64,000 bases of DNA from Legionella impletisoli (GTDB taxonomy: Bacteria; Pseudomonadota; Gammaproteobacteria; Legionellales; Legionellaceae), in NCBI RefSeq assembly GCF_900639875.1, contig NZ_CAAAIA010000002.1, positions 186,001 through 250,000 on the forward strand, given 5' to 3'. Shown here one piece after another: positions 54,447 through 62,573 of the stretch. A program made the translations under genes and the position numbers. The notes beneath the pieces are model-generated. The model did not search any database, had not been told where the DNA came from, and saw only the letters and a list, made by a program, of their open reading frames with translations. Within the stretch, counting starts at the first letter, position 1, and the number at the start of each line of letters is the position of its first letter.

Positions 54447-54471
54447 TTTTGCATCATCAATTGATTTTTTG

Positions 54472-55794
54472 TTATTTAAATTCAAACCGCATAATTTTAG
54501 ATAACTTTTTCGATAGAGCTTGTAAATTATATATGGGTCTAACACAACCTTTAACAAATAAACGCAATCTAGCAGGAAGTTTTTGGCTGGCTTTTAATCC
54601 ATATGTATAAATTCTTTTTTTAAGCGGTCTATAAATAAGATCACTTGCAAACAGATCGTCTGTATAAGTATCCTTAACCTTTTGTTTCTGATGCGATAAA
54701 AACCCATTCATTATAATTTCATCAACACGTTTTACAAACATGTGATAACTATAATCAGGGTTCAAAGCAATCTCATTAAATGCCCTATCAGCCATGCGTT
54801 GTAAATATAGATCATCTTTGAGCAGCTTCATAACTTTAGCGATATTGCTAAAATCTTTCTTGAGCGGAATAAAATGACGATTTGGTTCAAGTATCCCTGA
54901 ATATTCCCCTTCATAGAGAACCAAAACCGTTTTTAAAGCAATCGCTTCAAAACAGCGAGGGGAAATTTGATTTAACTTGTATTTTCCCTCATGCTCCAGA
55001 AGAAATTTATTTTGAATTGAGTAGAATGAATCATTCGGGTGTGTTAATTGATGCATATTAATATTTTTTTCAAGATCGCCTGTAAAATCCATCACACTTG
55101 CACCGCTTTCAACTCCTAAAGTTGTCTTGCATGAGGATAAAAATTCAACCCACTTACTGCCATAGATACGATCACTTTCATGATAAGAAATATCAACTTT
55201 CAAATCCATGGTGTCGGCCGTATATTGCTGCCATTTATCAACAATATTCCATTTTTCGTAAGCTAGTTCACCAAGCCAAAAAGGAGTTTTTCTTCCCCGA
55301 TATCCAACATGTATTGGGCGATTACTTATTGGAGTTTGATTTGAAACCTTAGCGAGTCTCTCAGGAATATAACCTGTTAAATTGTTAAATTTAGCAACCT
55401 TTGGAAGATTATGGGAAGGATAAATCCGTTCGATTTCACTCCCGGGAAAGCAAGTGAATAAAATATCCAAGTCAATATAAGCAAGCTCCTCAATCATTTT
55501 ATTGATTTGTCTATATTCATCTTGGATAAAAGCAATTTTCAAACCTTTAAAACGTTTTATTCTTTCTTTTGATGGTCGATCTAAATAAACTTCACTCAAC
55601 AAACAAATGGAGTAATGAATGATGATGGCATCAAACTTCTCAAGCTGCAGCTTTTTAGAAAGCTGACCCAAATTAGAACAGAGCCAAATATTATGACTAG
55701 AATAATTTTCGAATGCCTCAATATGATCAACTATTGTATTCGCATCGTTGCCAAGTAGTGGCTTATTACATACAAAGAGGATATCTAGTTTCAT
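54472..55794 (-). CDS. Glycosyltransferase-like protein, YRGR/ESG family, paralogue 4
   Basis: 440 aa; start overlaps the stop of paralogue 5 by four bases (ATGA). Motifs: CNKPLLGNDANTIVDHIEAF, FDAIIIHYSICLL, IAFIQDEYRQINKMIEEL, NNLTGYIPERLAKV, HVGYRGRKTPFWLGELAYEKW, LGVESGASVMDFTGDLEK, YKLNQISPRCFEAIALKTVLVLYEGEYSG and HFIPLKKDFSNIAKV. Nearly the same as paralogue 2 over long blocks, including the basic C-terminus (RLRLFVKGCVRPIYNL against RLIVKGCCRPKFAML), so these two are the most recent duplicates or exchange sequence. Confidence 0.72.
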   Translation of the reverse strand: MKLDILFVCNKPLLGNDANTIVDHIEAFENYSSHNIWLCSNLGQLSKKLQLEKFDAIIIHYSICLLSEVYLDRPSKERIKRFKGLKIAFIQDEYRQINKMIEELAYIDLDILFTCFPGSEIERIYPSHNLPKVAKFNNLTGYIPERLAKVSNQTPISNRPIHVGYRGRKTPFWLGELAYEKWNIVDKWQQYTADTMDLKVDISYHESDRIYGSKWVEFLSSCKTTLGVESGASVMDFTGDLEKNINMHQLTHPNDSFYSIQNKFLLEHEGKYKLNQISPRCFEAIALKTVLVLYEGEYSGILEPNRHFIPLKKDFSNIAKVMKLLKDDLYLQRMADRAFNEIALNPDYSYHMFVKRVDEIIMNGFLSHQKQKVKDTYTDDLFASDLIYRPLKKRIYTYGLKASQKLPARLRLFVKGCVRPIYNLQALSKKLSKIMRFEFK

Positions 55795-57119
55795 AAATGC
55801 CTAGATTTGATTAACAATTTTTGAATTATTTGTACAAATGAATTGAGTATTTTAATTTTAATAATCAACCGCTTAAGTAAACTTAGTATTGAATGTGAGA
55901 CGGTTTTATTTATTTTGCCTGGATCATGATTGCTACATACATACGATTCTTTTGATTGACTAAAAAGTACTTCTTGTAATAATTCTTCATAGTTATAAGA
56001 ATTTACTTTATTTTTATCACGAGCGATAAACTCAGAAGCAACAATTTGGTCCACTCTTTTAATGAATGATTGATAACTATATTGTGAACTCAATACAATT
56101 TCATTATAGGCCCTCTCACCCATTTGCTGAAGAAAATCATTATCCTTAATTGCATCTAATACCTTATTAATATTACTAAAATCTTTTTTTAAACTAATAT
56201 AATGTCGCCCTGGAATTAAAACTCCTGAATATTCTCCTTCATATAATATTAAAACGGTTTTGAGAGCAATGGCTTCAAAACATCTAGGAGAAATTTGATT
56301 TAATTTATATTTTCCTTCATGCTCAGTTAAATAATACTTTTGTACATCATAAAAGGAATCCTCCGGAAAGGTCTTTTGATGAAAATCGATAATTTTTTCT
56401 AATCGACCAGTAAAATCCATTACACTAGCGCCACTTTCTACTCCTAAAGTAGTTTTACAAGAAGTTAAAAATTGTATCCATTTCTCCCCATAAATTCGAT
56501 CGTCCTCATGATAGGAAATATCCATAATCAGATTGGCATTGGCAGTGTATTTTTTCCATTGATCTACAATAGAACATTTTTCATAGGCTAGTTCACCAAG
56601 CCAAAAAGGAATTTTTCTTCCCCTATAACCTACATCTATTTTGCGTTCTGAGCTTCTTTCATAAGAGGAAATTCCAACCAGATTTTCAGGCACATAACCT
56701 GTTAAATTGTTATACTTTACTAAATTGGGCAATTTAGATGTAGGATAAATACGTTCAATTTCCGAAGAGGGAAAACAAGTAAATAATATATCAAAATTAA
56801 TAAAATTAATTTCAGTAATCATTTTATTAATTTGTCGGTATTCATCCTGCACAAATAAAACTTTTAACCCATTAAATTCACGTAGCTTATTCTTAGATAA
56901 AGAGGAAATGTAATACTCATAAAGTAACGATAACGTGTAATGAACGATAATTACATCAAATTTATTTAAATCTAATTTTGGTGGTATATCTCTTAACATA
57001 GAATAAATTAAAATATTATGTTCAGAGTATTGTTCAAACGCAGAAATATGATCAAGAATAGTATTTGCATTCTTTGATTTTTTAGGTTTATCACAGAACA
57101 GCAATATATTTAATTTCAT
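55791..57119 (-). CDS. Glycosyltransferase-like protein, YRGR/ESG family, paralogue 5
   Basis: 442 aa, ATG 57119, first of the array in transcription order, 21 bases after the methyltransferase gene. Motifs: CDKPKKSKNANTILDHISAF, FDVIIVHYTLSLL, VLFVQDEYRQINKMITEI, NNLTGYVPENLVGI, DVGYRGRKIPFWLGELAYEKC, LGVESGASVMDFTGRLEK, YKLNQISPRCFEAIALKTVLILYEGEYSG and HYISLKKDFSNINKV. The C-terminal 60 residues differ from paralogues 2 and 4 but again end basic and hydrophobic (LLKRLIIKIKILNSFV). Likely GT-B transferase; substrate unknown. Confidence 0.72.
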   Translation of the reverse strand: MKLNILLFCDKPKKSKNANTILDHISAFEQYSEHNILIYSMLRDIPPKLDLNKFDVIIVHYTLSLLYEYYISSLSKNKLREFNGLKVLFVQDEYRQINKMITEINFINFDILFTCFPSSEIERIYPTSKLPNLVKYNNLTGYVPENLVGISSYERSSERKIDVGYRGRKIPFWLGELAYEKCSIVDQWKKYTANANLIMDISYHEDDRIYGEKWIQFLTSCKTTLGVESGASVMDFTGRLEKIIDFHQKTFPEDSFYDVQKYYLTEHEGKYKLNQISPRCFEAIALKTVLILYEGEYSGVLIPGRHYISLKKDFSNINKVLDAIKDNDFLQQMGERAYNEIVLSSQYSYQSFIKRVDQIVASEFIARDKNKVNSYNYEELLQEVLFSQSKESYVCSNHDPGKINKTVSHSILSLLKRLIIKIKILNSFVQIIQKLLIKSRHL

Positions 57120-57140
57120 AGCGCAGCCCTAAATCAACTT

Positions 57141-57992
57141 TCACTTTTCTAATTGAATATATAGATCTAAGCCAAATTTACGAGCCCAGAATCCATTTAA
57201 ACATTCTATCCGCTTATCAAATCGATAGATTGGAAGTTTCCCTAGTTTAAACTGAACATTTTCATCAAAGTTTTCACACGTCAGTTTTTTCGCTTTAAAA
57301 TATTTACAAGCTTCGCTTATTTCTCTTTTTGAAAAAAATTTTGTTTCTGGTGCCCCTTCATTTGATAAAGAGGCATCATAAGCTTCACGCTGCTTTTGAG
57401 TTGATAAGCCACTAGATTTATTTATCACATTCAATAATAAATTTTTGGTTGTTAACTTAGGCCATCTCATCCATTGCCGTAAGGAATATTGGTTATAAAC
57501 CATTATCGTGGCCTTGCCCCCTTTTTTTAATATACGATATGTCTGATCAACGCAAGCCTGAAAATCTCCTGTATGATGAAAACAACCTATAGAAATCACA
57601 TAATCAAAATAATTATCGTTAAATGGGCACTCTATCATGCTGCCTGTACGAATATCTCCCGTGAGGTTATGTTGGCTTAAACGATGAGCAGCCATCGCAA
57701 CTGCATTAGATGCGATATCAAGGCCATGATAATTTGCTCCCGCCAATGCTAACTTTTGACTTACCGTACCATAGCCTAAACCAACCTCTAGAACATTTTT
57801 TCCTTTGATTTCATCAAGAAAAAGGTATTTTTCCAAATATGGGTAATAATTATTATAAAACTTATCAAATTTGGCTAAACTTTCCTGACTTGAATCCACC
57901 ACACCTAATTCTTTTGCTAATTGCGTTCCACAAAGCTCATTCCAAAAGTTTCTATTTTTTTGATCAATTTGGTGTTGAATATTTTTTTGCAT
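57141..57992 (-). CDS. Class-I SAM-dependent methyltransferase
   Basis: 283 aa, ATG 57992. Motif I NVLEVGLGYGTVSQKLALAG at about 65-84, motif II-like YHGLDIASNAVAMAAHRL, and motif IV FDYVISIGCFHHTGDF near 134, all of the UbiE/Methyltransf_11 type. In polysaccharide loci such enzymes O-methylate sugars, sometimes as the chain-terminating signal recognised by the ABC exporter's ATPase; that role here is inference from the neighbouring wzt-like genes. Length typical. Confidence 0.8.
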   Translation of the reverse strand: MQKNIQHQIDQKNRNFWNELCGTQLAKELGVVDSSQESLAKFDKFYNNYYPYLEKYLFLDEIKGKNVLEVGLGYGTVSQKLALAGANYHGLDIASNAVAMAAHRLSQHNLTGDIRTGSMIECPFNDNYFDYVISIGCFHHTGDFQACVDQTYRILKKGGKATIMVYNQYSLRQWMRWPKLTTKNLLLNVINKSSGLSTQKQREAYDASLSNEGAPETKFFSKREISEACKYFKAKKLTCENFDENVQFKLGKLPIYRFDKRIECLNGFWARKFGLDLYIQLEK

Positions 57993-58030
57993 GCTTAAAT
58001 TCCCTGTTAATATAATCTAAAATTTTAAAA

Positions 58031-58720
58031 CTATAAAAATTCCCCATAATACATCATCAAAAAATGCAAAATGGATAATGATCGCTCCTCTTGATCTATG
58101 TTTAGAGAGTGAACAAAGTTATTTATTGGATCCTGATTTTGATAAATTAGCTCAATGCCTGCTTGTTTAAAAAATTTATCTTCCAAATAATCTGCACTGC
58201 CATTTCCTGATAAGTAAGTATCTGCATTAACTTGTTTTATAAGTTCGATTAACAACTCATTAGAACTTTTACTGTGTACCAGTTCAGATTGCCTAACGAA
58301 GTGAGTGCTCAAACCAAGAAAATCAGCAAGCTTAGTGATAGCATGAATATTATATTCAACTAGGTTAATAGCAGGATAATGCAGGAGAGATTTAATAAAT
58401 GGATAAAGTTCTCGGTAATATTTTGTTTTTTTATAATTATACTCTAAGGCCTTGGTTATTTTTTTTAAATGATAATCTTTATTGGTAAAGGACACGGTTT
58501 TAATTAACTGAATACCATTTTCTCTTTGAATAGGTAAACCATACCATGAAGGTTTACCAGAATTTAATAATTTTACCCTGTTACACCATGAGCCAGCTCC
58601 ACTACCACTTTTAGGATAGGCAACTTCATCCAAGAAAATAAAAACGTCGGCTCGTTTAATTTTGTCAAAATATCCGCCCCAAGGGAAAAAATTAGGTTGA
58701 TGGATTGCGCAAATTGTCAT
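58031..58720 (-). CDS. WbqC-like family protein
   Basis: 229 aa, ATG 58720. Begins ICAIHQPNFFPWGGYFDKIKRADVFIFLDEVAYPKSGSGAGSWCNRVKLLN, the diagnostic WbqC start (HQPxFxPWxGYFxKi...fiiLD.vqy.k..w.NR), and contains YLSGNGSADYLEDKFFKQAGIELIYQ. The family is frequent in O-antigen clusters and linked, by context, to amino-sugar modification; no reaction is firmly established. It lies 18 bases upstream of the methyltransferase side and 18 after the ABC permease. Confidence 0.85.
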   Translation of the reverse strand: MTICAIHQPNFFPWGGYFDKIKRADVFIFLDEVAYPKSGSGAGSWCNRVKLLNSGKPSWYGLPIQRENGIQLIKTVSFTNKDYHLKKITKALEYNYKKTKYYRELYPFIKSLLHYPAINLVEYNIHAITKLADFLGLSTHFVRQSELVHSKSSNELLIELIKQVNADTYLSGNGSADYLEDKFFKQAGIELIYQNQDPINNFVHSLNIDQEERSLSILHFLMMYYGEFL

Positions 58721-58738
58721 AATTTTTCTTAAAATTTA

Positions 58739-59530
58739 CTAAATAAATGAAGTAAAATATCCTTTGACTTTTCTAAAACGGTATAACCCAAAAGAATAAA
58801 GAAATATTGCTAAAAAAAGAACGTATAAAAGTCCCAATAATAAGTTGGTTGGAATGGCATGATTAATTAAAGGCTGCCTAAAACCCTCAGTTAATATGTA
58901 AAACGGATTAGCCGTTGAAACAATTTGTATGGGTTTTGGCATTGACTCTAAAGTATAAAAAATAGGAGAAACAAATAATATCATCATCAATAAATTTGGT
59001 AATACGATTGGTAAATCTCTTAGAAATACAGAAACCGCTGAAAGAAAAAAACCCAGCCCAAACATAAATAAATACATAATAATAATAACGGGGATTATTA
59101 GAAGCGCGTGCCAAGTTAAAGCATTATGATCAAAAAACATGACAATACTTAAAAAGCATAAACTTACAATTAAAGGGACAATAGAAACTAAAACAGAAGA
59201 AACGGGTAATATTTCCGTTTTAAATGCCATGTTTTTTACTACACCAGAATTTGCGATTACGGAGTTTGAGGAATTCAATAAACCCTCACTCATCGCAAGC
59301 CAGGGACCATAACCACTGATTAACCAAATCACATAGGATAGAGTCGTACTTGCGCCTGGTAATTTTGCACGATAAACAAATCCAAAGATAAACGTAAAGA
59401 TCCCTAGCATTATAATAGGGTTTAATACAGCCCATACTCCTCCCAAAGCAGATGCCATGTAACGATCGTTAAGATTAATTTTAAAAAAGTTGAAGATCAT
59501 TCGGTAGTCAGTTTTTTCGAATCCGAACAT
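58739..59530 (-). CDS. wzm: Polysaccharide ABC exporter permease (Wzm-like)
   Basis: 263 aa, ATG 59530 (overlapping the ATPase gene by 34 bases). Six predicted spans: about residues 35-55, 65-85, 105-130, 140-165, 175-195 and 230-250. Sequence SALGGVWAVLNPIIMLGIFTFIFGFVYRAKLPG, LISGYGPWLAMSEGL and FVSPIFYTLESMP are typical of ABC-2 exporters of the Wzm/TagG type. It moves the undecaprenyl-linked chain across the inner membrane, powered by Wzt. Only one permease gene is visible for two ATPase genes. Confidence 0.88.
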   Translation of the reverse strand: MFGFEKTDYRMIFNFFKINLNDRYMASALGGVWAVLNPIIMLGIFTFIFGFVYRAKLPGASTTLSYVIWLISGYGPWLAMSEGLLNSSNSVIANSGVVKNMAFKTEILPVSSVLVSIVPLIVSLCFLSIVMFFDHNALTWHALLIIPVIIIMYLFMFGLGFFLSAVSVFLRDLPIVLPNLLMMILFVSPIFYTLESMPKPIQIVSTANPFYILTEGFRQPLINHAIPTNLLLGLLYVLFLAIFLYSFGLYRFRKVKGYFTSFI

Positions 59531-60738
59531 AGGTTGGCTTCCTCATTGATTAATTTTATTTCAGCTGGGTAATGCAATAATGACAGCCCCCCTTGGGCCA
59601 TATGGTCATTTTTAACTTCGAAATACCTGCTATAGTAATTCGTAATTTTCCCATTTTCGATAAGTTCGAACTTTATTAGATAGAATCCTTTGTTAAGAAT
59701 TAGCGAGTTTAATGAATATTTTATTTTCAATAGTTTTGAATAAGAGCTGTTGTCTTCTGGGAGCTCCATATGTTCGTGTGAAATTTTTAATCCATCCATT
59801 CGCTCAATATAGAAATGAAGCTTGCCAGTACCAGGATTAATTTGTTCAATAAAGAGGGAAATAATAAAACTTTCCTTAGTATAAAAAACGGTTTGGTCGT
59901 AATTGCTTTCAGCACCCTGTATTGAGATATGAGTAATTTTGTATTTAGCATGTGGATCGATAACCGCAACGGTTCTCTGAGACTCTTCTACTACCTGATG
60001 TTGGTCTTCTTCACGTATTTTTTTTAAATAACTTTTTGTGACTTTAGTAGGCTCAGCATCCATAAGAATAGAACCTTTTTCAAGCCAAAGACAACGATTA
60101 CACATTGTCTCTATAGTTGCCATTGAATGAGAAACCAAGATAACAATTTTTCCGCGTTGACATATTTCTTTAATTTTATTAGACGCTTTATTAGCAAAAA
60201 AAGCATCTCCAGCTGAAAGCGCTTCATCAATAATCAATATTTCAGGCTCAATTCCTACCAGCATAGAAAACGCAAGCCTGGATTTCATTCCAGTAGAATA
60301 GGTTTTTATTGGTTTATCAATAAAATCATCTAATTCTGCAAATGAAATGATTTCATCAATAACCTTGTCCACTTCCTCTCTTGTTTTACCTTGAATTTGC
60401 CCATCGAGATAAATATTTTCACGACCAGACAAATCCTCACGTAAGCCAAGACCAAGCGTCATAACAGCGGTCACTTTACCGCGAATATTAACTACTCCAG
60501 AGGTTTGTTTAGATACTCCAGCAAGAATAGATAATAAAGTTGATTTACCAGCGCCATTACGTCCAATAATGCCAATTCTTTCGCCTGAATTAACCTCAAA
60601 ATTGAGACTATCTAAAACCAGTTTATCTTCTTCGGTGAGAGTACTTTTAGCAAATGTTTTTTGATGGATAACATCGCTAAAGTTTTTATAATAGACCTTA
60701 GATAACTGTTTAACTTCTATGCTAGGCTGCAACTTCAT
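59497..60738 (-). CDS. wzt: Polysaccharide ABC exporter ATPase with C-terminal binding domain (Wzt-like, 1)
   Basis: 413 aa. Walker A IIGRNGAGKST (57-67), signature TYSTGMKSRLAF (147-157), Walker B EILIIDEALSAGD (166-178). From about residue 270 a beta-rich domain (KYKITHISIQGAE...HFYIERMDGL...FYLIKFELIENG) corresponds to the Wzt carbohydrate-recognition domain, which reads the modified chain end. It overlaps the permease gene by 34 bases and the second ATPase by 17, so the three form one unit. Confidence 0.88.
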   Translation of the reverse strand: MKLQPSIEVKQLSKVYYKNFSDVIHQKTFAKSTLTEEDKLVLDSLNFEVNSGERIGIIGRNGAGKSTLLSILAGVSKQTSGVVNIRGKVTAVMTLGLGLREDLSGRENIYLDGQIQGKTREEVDKVIDEIISFAELDDFIDKPIKTYSTGMKSRLAFSMLVGIEPEILIIDEALSAGDAFFANKASNKIKEICQRGKIVILVSHSMATIETMCNRCLWLEKGSILMDAEPTKVTKSYLKKIREEDQHQVVEESQRTVAVIDPHAKYKITHISIQGAESNYDQTVFYTKESFIISLFIEQINPGTGKLHFYIERMDGLKISHEHMELPEDNSSYSKLLKIKYSLNSLILNKGFYLIKFELIENGKITNYYSRYFEVKNDHMAQGGLSLLHYPAEIKLINEEANLCSDSKKLTTE

Positions 60739-61894
60739 CTTTAATCCTAATTTCCGATTTCCATGGTAAAACAGTAACTACATCTACTTCAGGGCCTTTT
60801 ACAATTAATCTGATTCCATTTCCATAAGTCCAACTACGCCCCCCTAGTTTTGATGAATCAACCATAGGATCTAAAGACTTGATAAATAAATTTAAATAGT
60901 AATTACCGGCAATGAGTGGTAATTTATTAATATTAATTTGGCAATGATTTATCCCAAGTTTCGCCGGAAGTTGTACAAAATTCTCATTTAATAAAATTAG
61001 CTCCCAGCCATACCCGGGACGAAATAGATCAATCGAATAACTAACGGCTAAGGGGATAGATTTTTTTAGCAATATATCGAACTCGATTTTGCAATCCTTC
61101 CCGCTTTCATAGGTATACCCATTAGACTTAAGTATAATCTCAGCATATTCTTGTGAAGGTTTAGGAAGGTTAAGATATTGTTGTACTATATTTTCTGAGC
61201 TACCAAATGCAATAATATTTCCTTTATCTAAAATATAAGAAAACTCGCAGAGCTTAAGAACTGCCGACCAATCATGCGTCACTAAAATTCCCGATGCACC
61301 ATTGGAAAACCGTTCTCGTAATCTTTTCCAGCATTTAGCCTGAAAATGCTCATCACCTACAGAGAGCAATTCATCAACCAAATATATTTTATGTTGTAAC
61401 TCAGTTGCTGTAGAAAAAAATAATCGCGCAGACATACCAGATGAATAGGTATATATGGGGTTGTAAAAATCATCACCTAATTCAGAAAAATTTTTAATAT
61501 TATTAATTAGATACTGACGTTTTTTCTTATTGATACCGTAAACCGATAAATACCGATCTGCGTAACCATATCCTGTTAATCGATTATTTCCCATACCGCC
61601 CATTTCAAAAAGACCGCTTATTTCTCCGAAGGCCTTTACGATACCTTGTGATGGTGGATAAACCCCTCCCAGTATTCTTAATAAAGTACTTTTACCTGCA
61701 CCATTTCGACCGATAATCCCAATGAACTTACCTTTTGGAACATTTAAATTAATATTATTTAATACTGAAAACGTTTCTAAATGTCCTATCTTATCGCGAA
61801 AGACTATACGCCAATTTAGGTTTTCATTAAGAATGTAAAACTCCTTAGACAGCTTCTGACAACAGAGTGCGCTTTCTTGTTGAATGCCTTTCAT
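60722..61894 (-). CDS. Polysaccharide ABC exporter ATPase (Wzt-like, 2)
   Basis: 390 aa, ATG 61894, first gene of the minus-strand operon. Walker A IIGRNGAGKST (60-70), GLFEMGGMGNNRLTGYG, signature TYSSGMSARLFF, Walker B KIYLVDELLSVGD. The C-terminal 150 residues are again beta-rich and differ from those of Wzt 1 (RPGYGWELILLNENF, GNYYLNLFIKSLDP). Different carbohydrate domains on two ATPases with one permease suggest either a heterodimeric ATPase or sensing of two ends. Preceded by a 147-base divergent gap. Confidence 0.83.
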   Translation of the reverse strand: MKGIQQESALCCQKLSKEFYILNENLNWRIVFRDKIGHLETFSVLNNINLNVPKGKFIGIIGRNGAGKSTLLRILGGVYPPSQGIVKAFGEISGLFEMGGMGNNRLTGYGYADRYLSVYGINKKKRQYLINNIKNFSELGDDFYNPIYTYSSGMSARLFFSTATELQHKIYLVDELLSVGDEHFQAKCWKRLRERFSNGASGILVTHDWSAVLKLCEFSYILDKGNIIAFGSSENIVQQYLNLPKPSQEYAEIILKSNGYTYESGKDCKIEFDILLKKSIPLAVSYSIDLFRPGYGWELILLNENFVQLPAKLGINHCQININKLPLIAGNYYLNLFIKSLDPMVDSSKLGGRSWTYGNGIRLIVKGPEVDVVTVLPWKSEIRIKDEVAA

Positions 61895-62041
61895 TTCTAA
61901 TAAAACCTTGCAGAACTTTATTTTTGTTTTATGATCGTGCGGGATATTAGCACAAGATAACAGTCTAAAACTATTATTTGTAACTGCTATTGTATTAAAA
62001 AATTAGCTTTCTTAAATTAACAAATACTTTGGGTTATCAAA

Positions 62042-62551
62042 ATGCATGGGAAATCAATTAGTCTTCGCCCTATTATTTCGGAAGACTCTGACCAATACTT
62101 TAAATGGATCAATAACGAAGAATTAGTTTCTTATAATGCTAACTATAAATCTGTTTCAAGAGCAGAGCACCAAACATGGTTTGATAATATTCAAAATAAA
62201 AAAGATTTAGTTATTTTCTCAATTATTTTCAATGAAAATGGCCAACTAATTGGTAGCTGCTCGTTAAGAAATATTAACAGACAACATAAAAATGCCGAAT
62301 TGCAAATTAGAATTGGTGAAATGAATTACCAAAACCGCGGATTGGGAAGTGAGGCTGTTCGTTTACTAGTTGATTATGGATTTATTGAGATGCAGTTAAA
62401 GCGAATTTATCTATATGTTTTTTCTGAAAATATTCGCGCGATTAAAGCCTATGAAAAATGCGCTTTTATAACAGAAGGAACATTAAGAAAAGCGGCTTAT
62501 ATTAAAGAAAAATTTGTTGATTTAAAAATTATGGCTATTATTAATGAGTAG
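62042..62551 (+). CDS. GNAT acetyltransferase (RimJ/PseH-like)
   Basis: 169 aa, ATG 62042. SLRPIISEDSDQYFKWINNEEL at the start; GNAT motif A NYQNRGLGSEAVRLLVDYGF (QxxGxG/A acetyl-CoA pyrophosphate loop), then YVFSENIRAIKAYEKCAFITEGTLR. Transfers acetyl from acetyl-CoA. In a sugar locus it may acetylate an amino sugar, as PseH does; a ribosomal-protein or antibiotic target cannot be excluded. It is the only plus-strand gene in the locus and converges with the gene to its right. Confidence 0.83.
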   Translation: MHGKSISLRPIISEDSDQYFKWINNEELVSYNANYKSVSRAEHQTWFDNIQNKKDLVIFSIIFNENGQLIGSCSLRNINRQHKNAELQIRIGEMNYQNRGLGSEAVRLLVDYGFIEMQLKRIYLYVFSENIRAIKAYEKCAFITEGTLRKAAYIKEKFVDLKIMAIINE

Positions 62552-62573
62552 GGAATATCTCTAAGGTTAGTAA

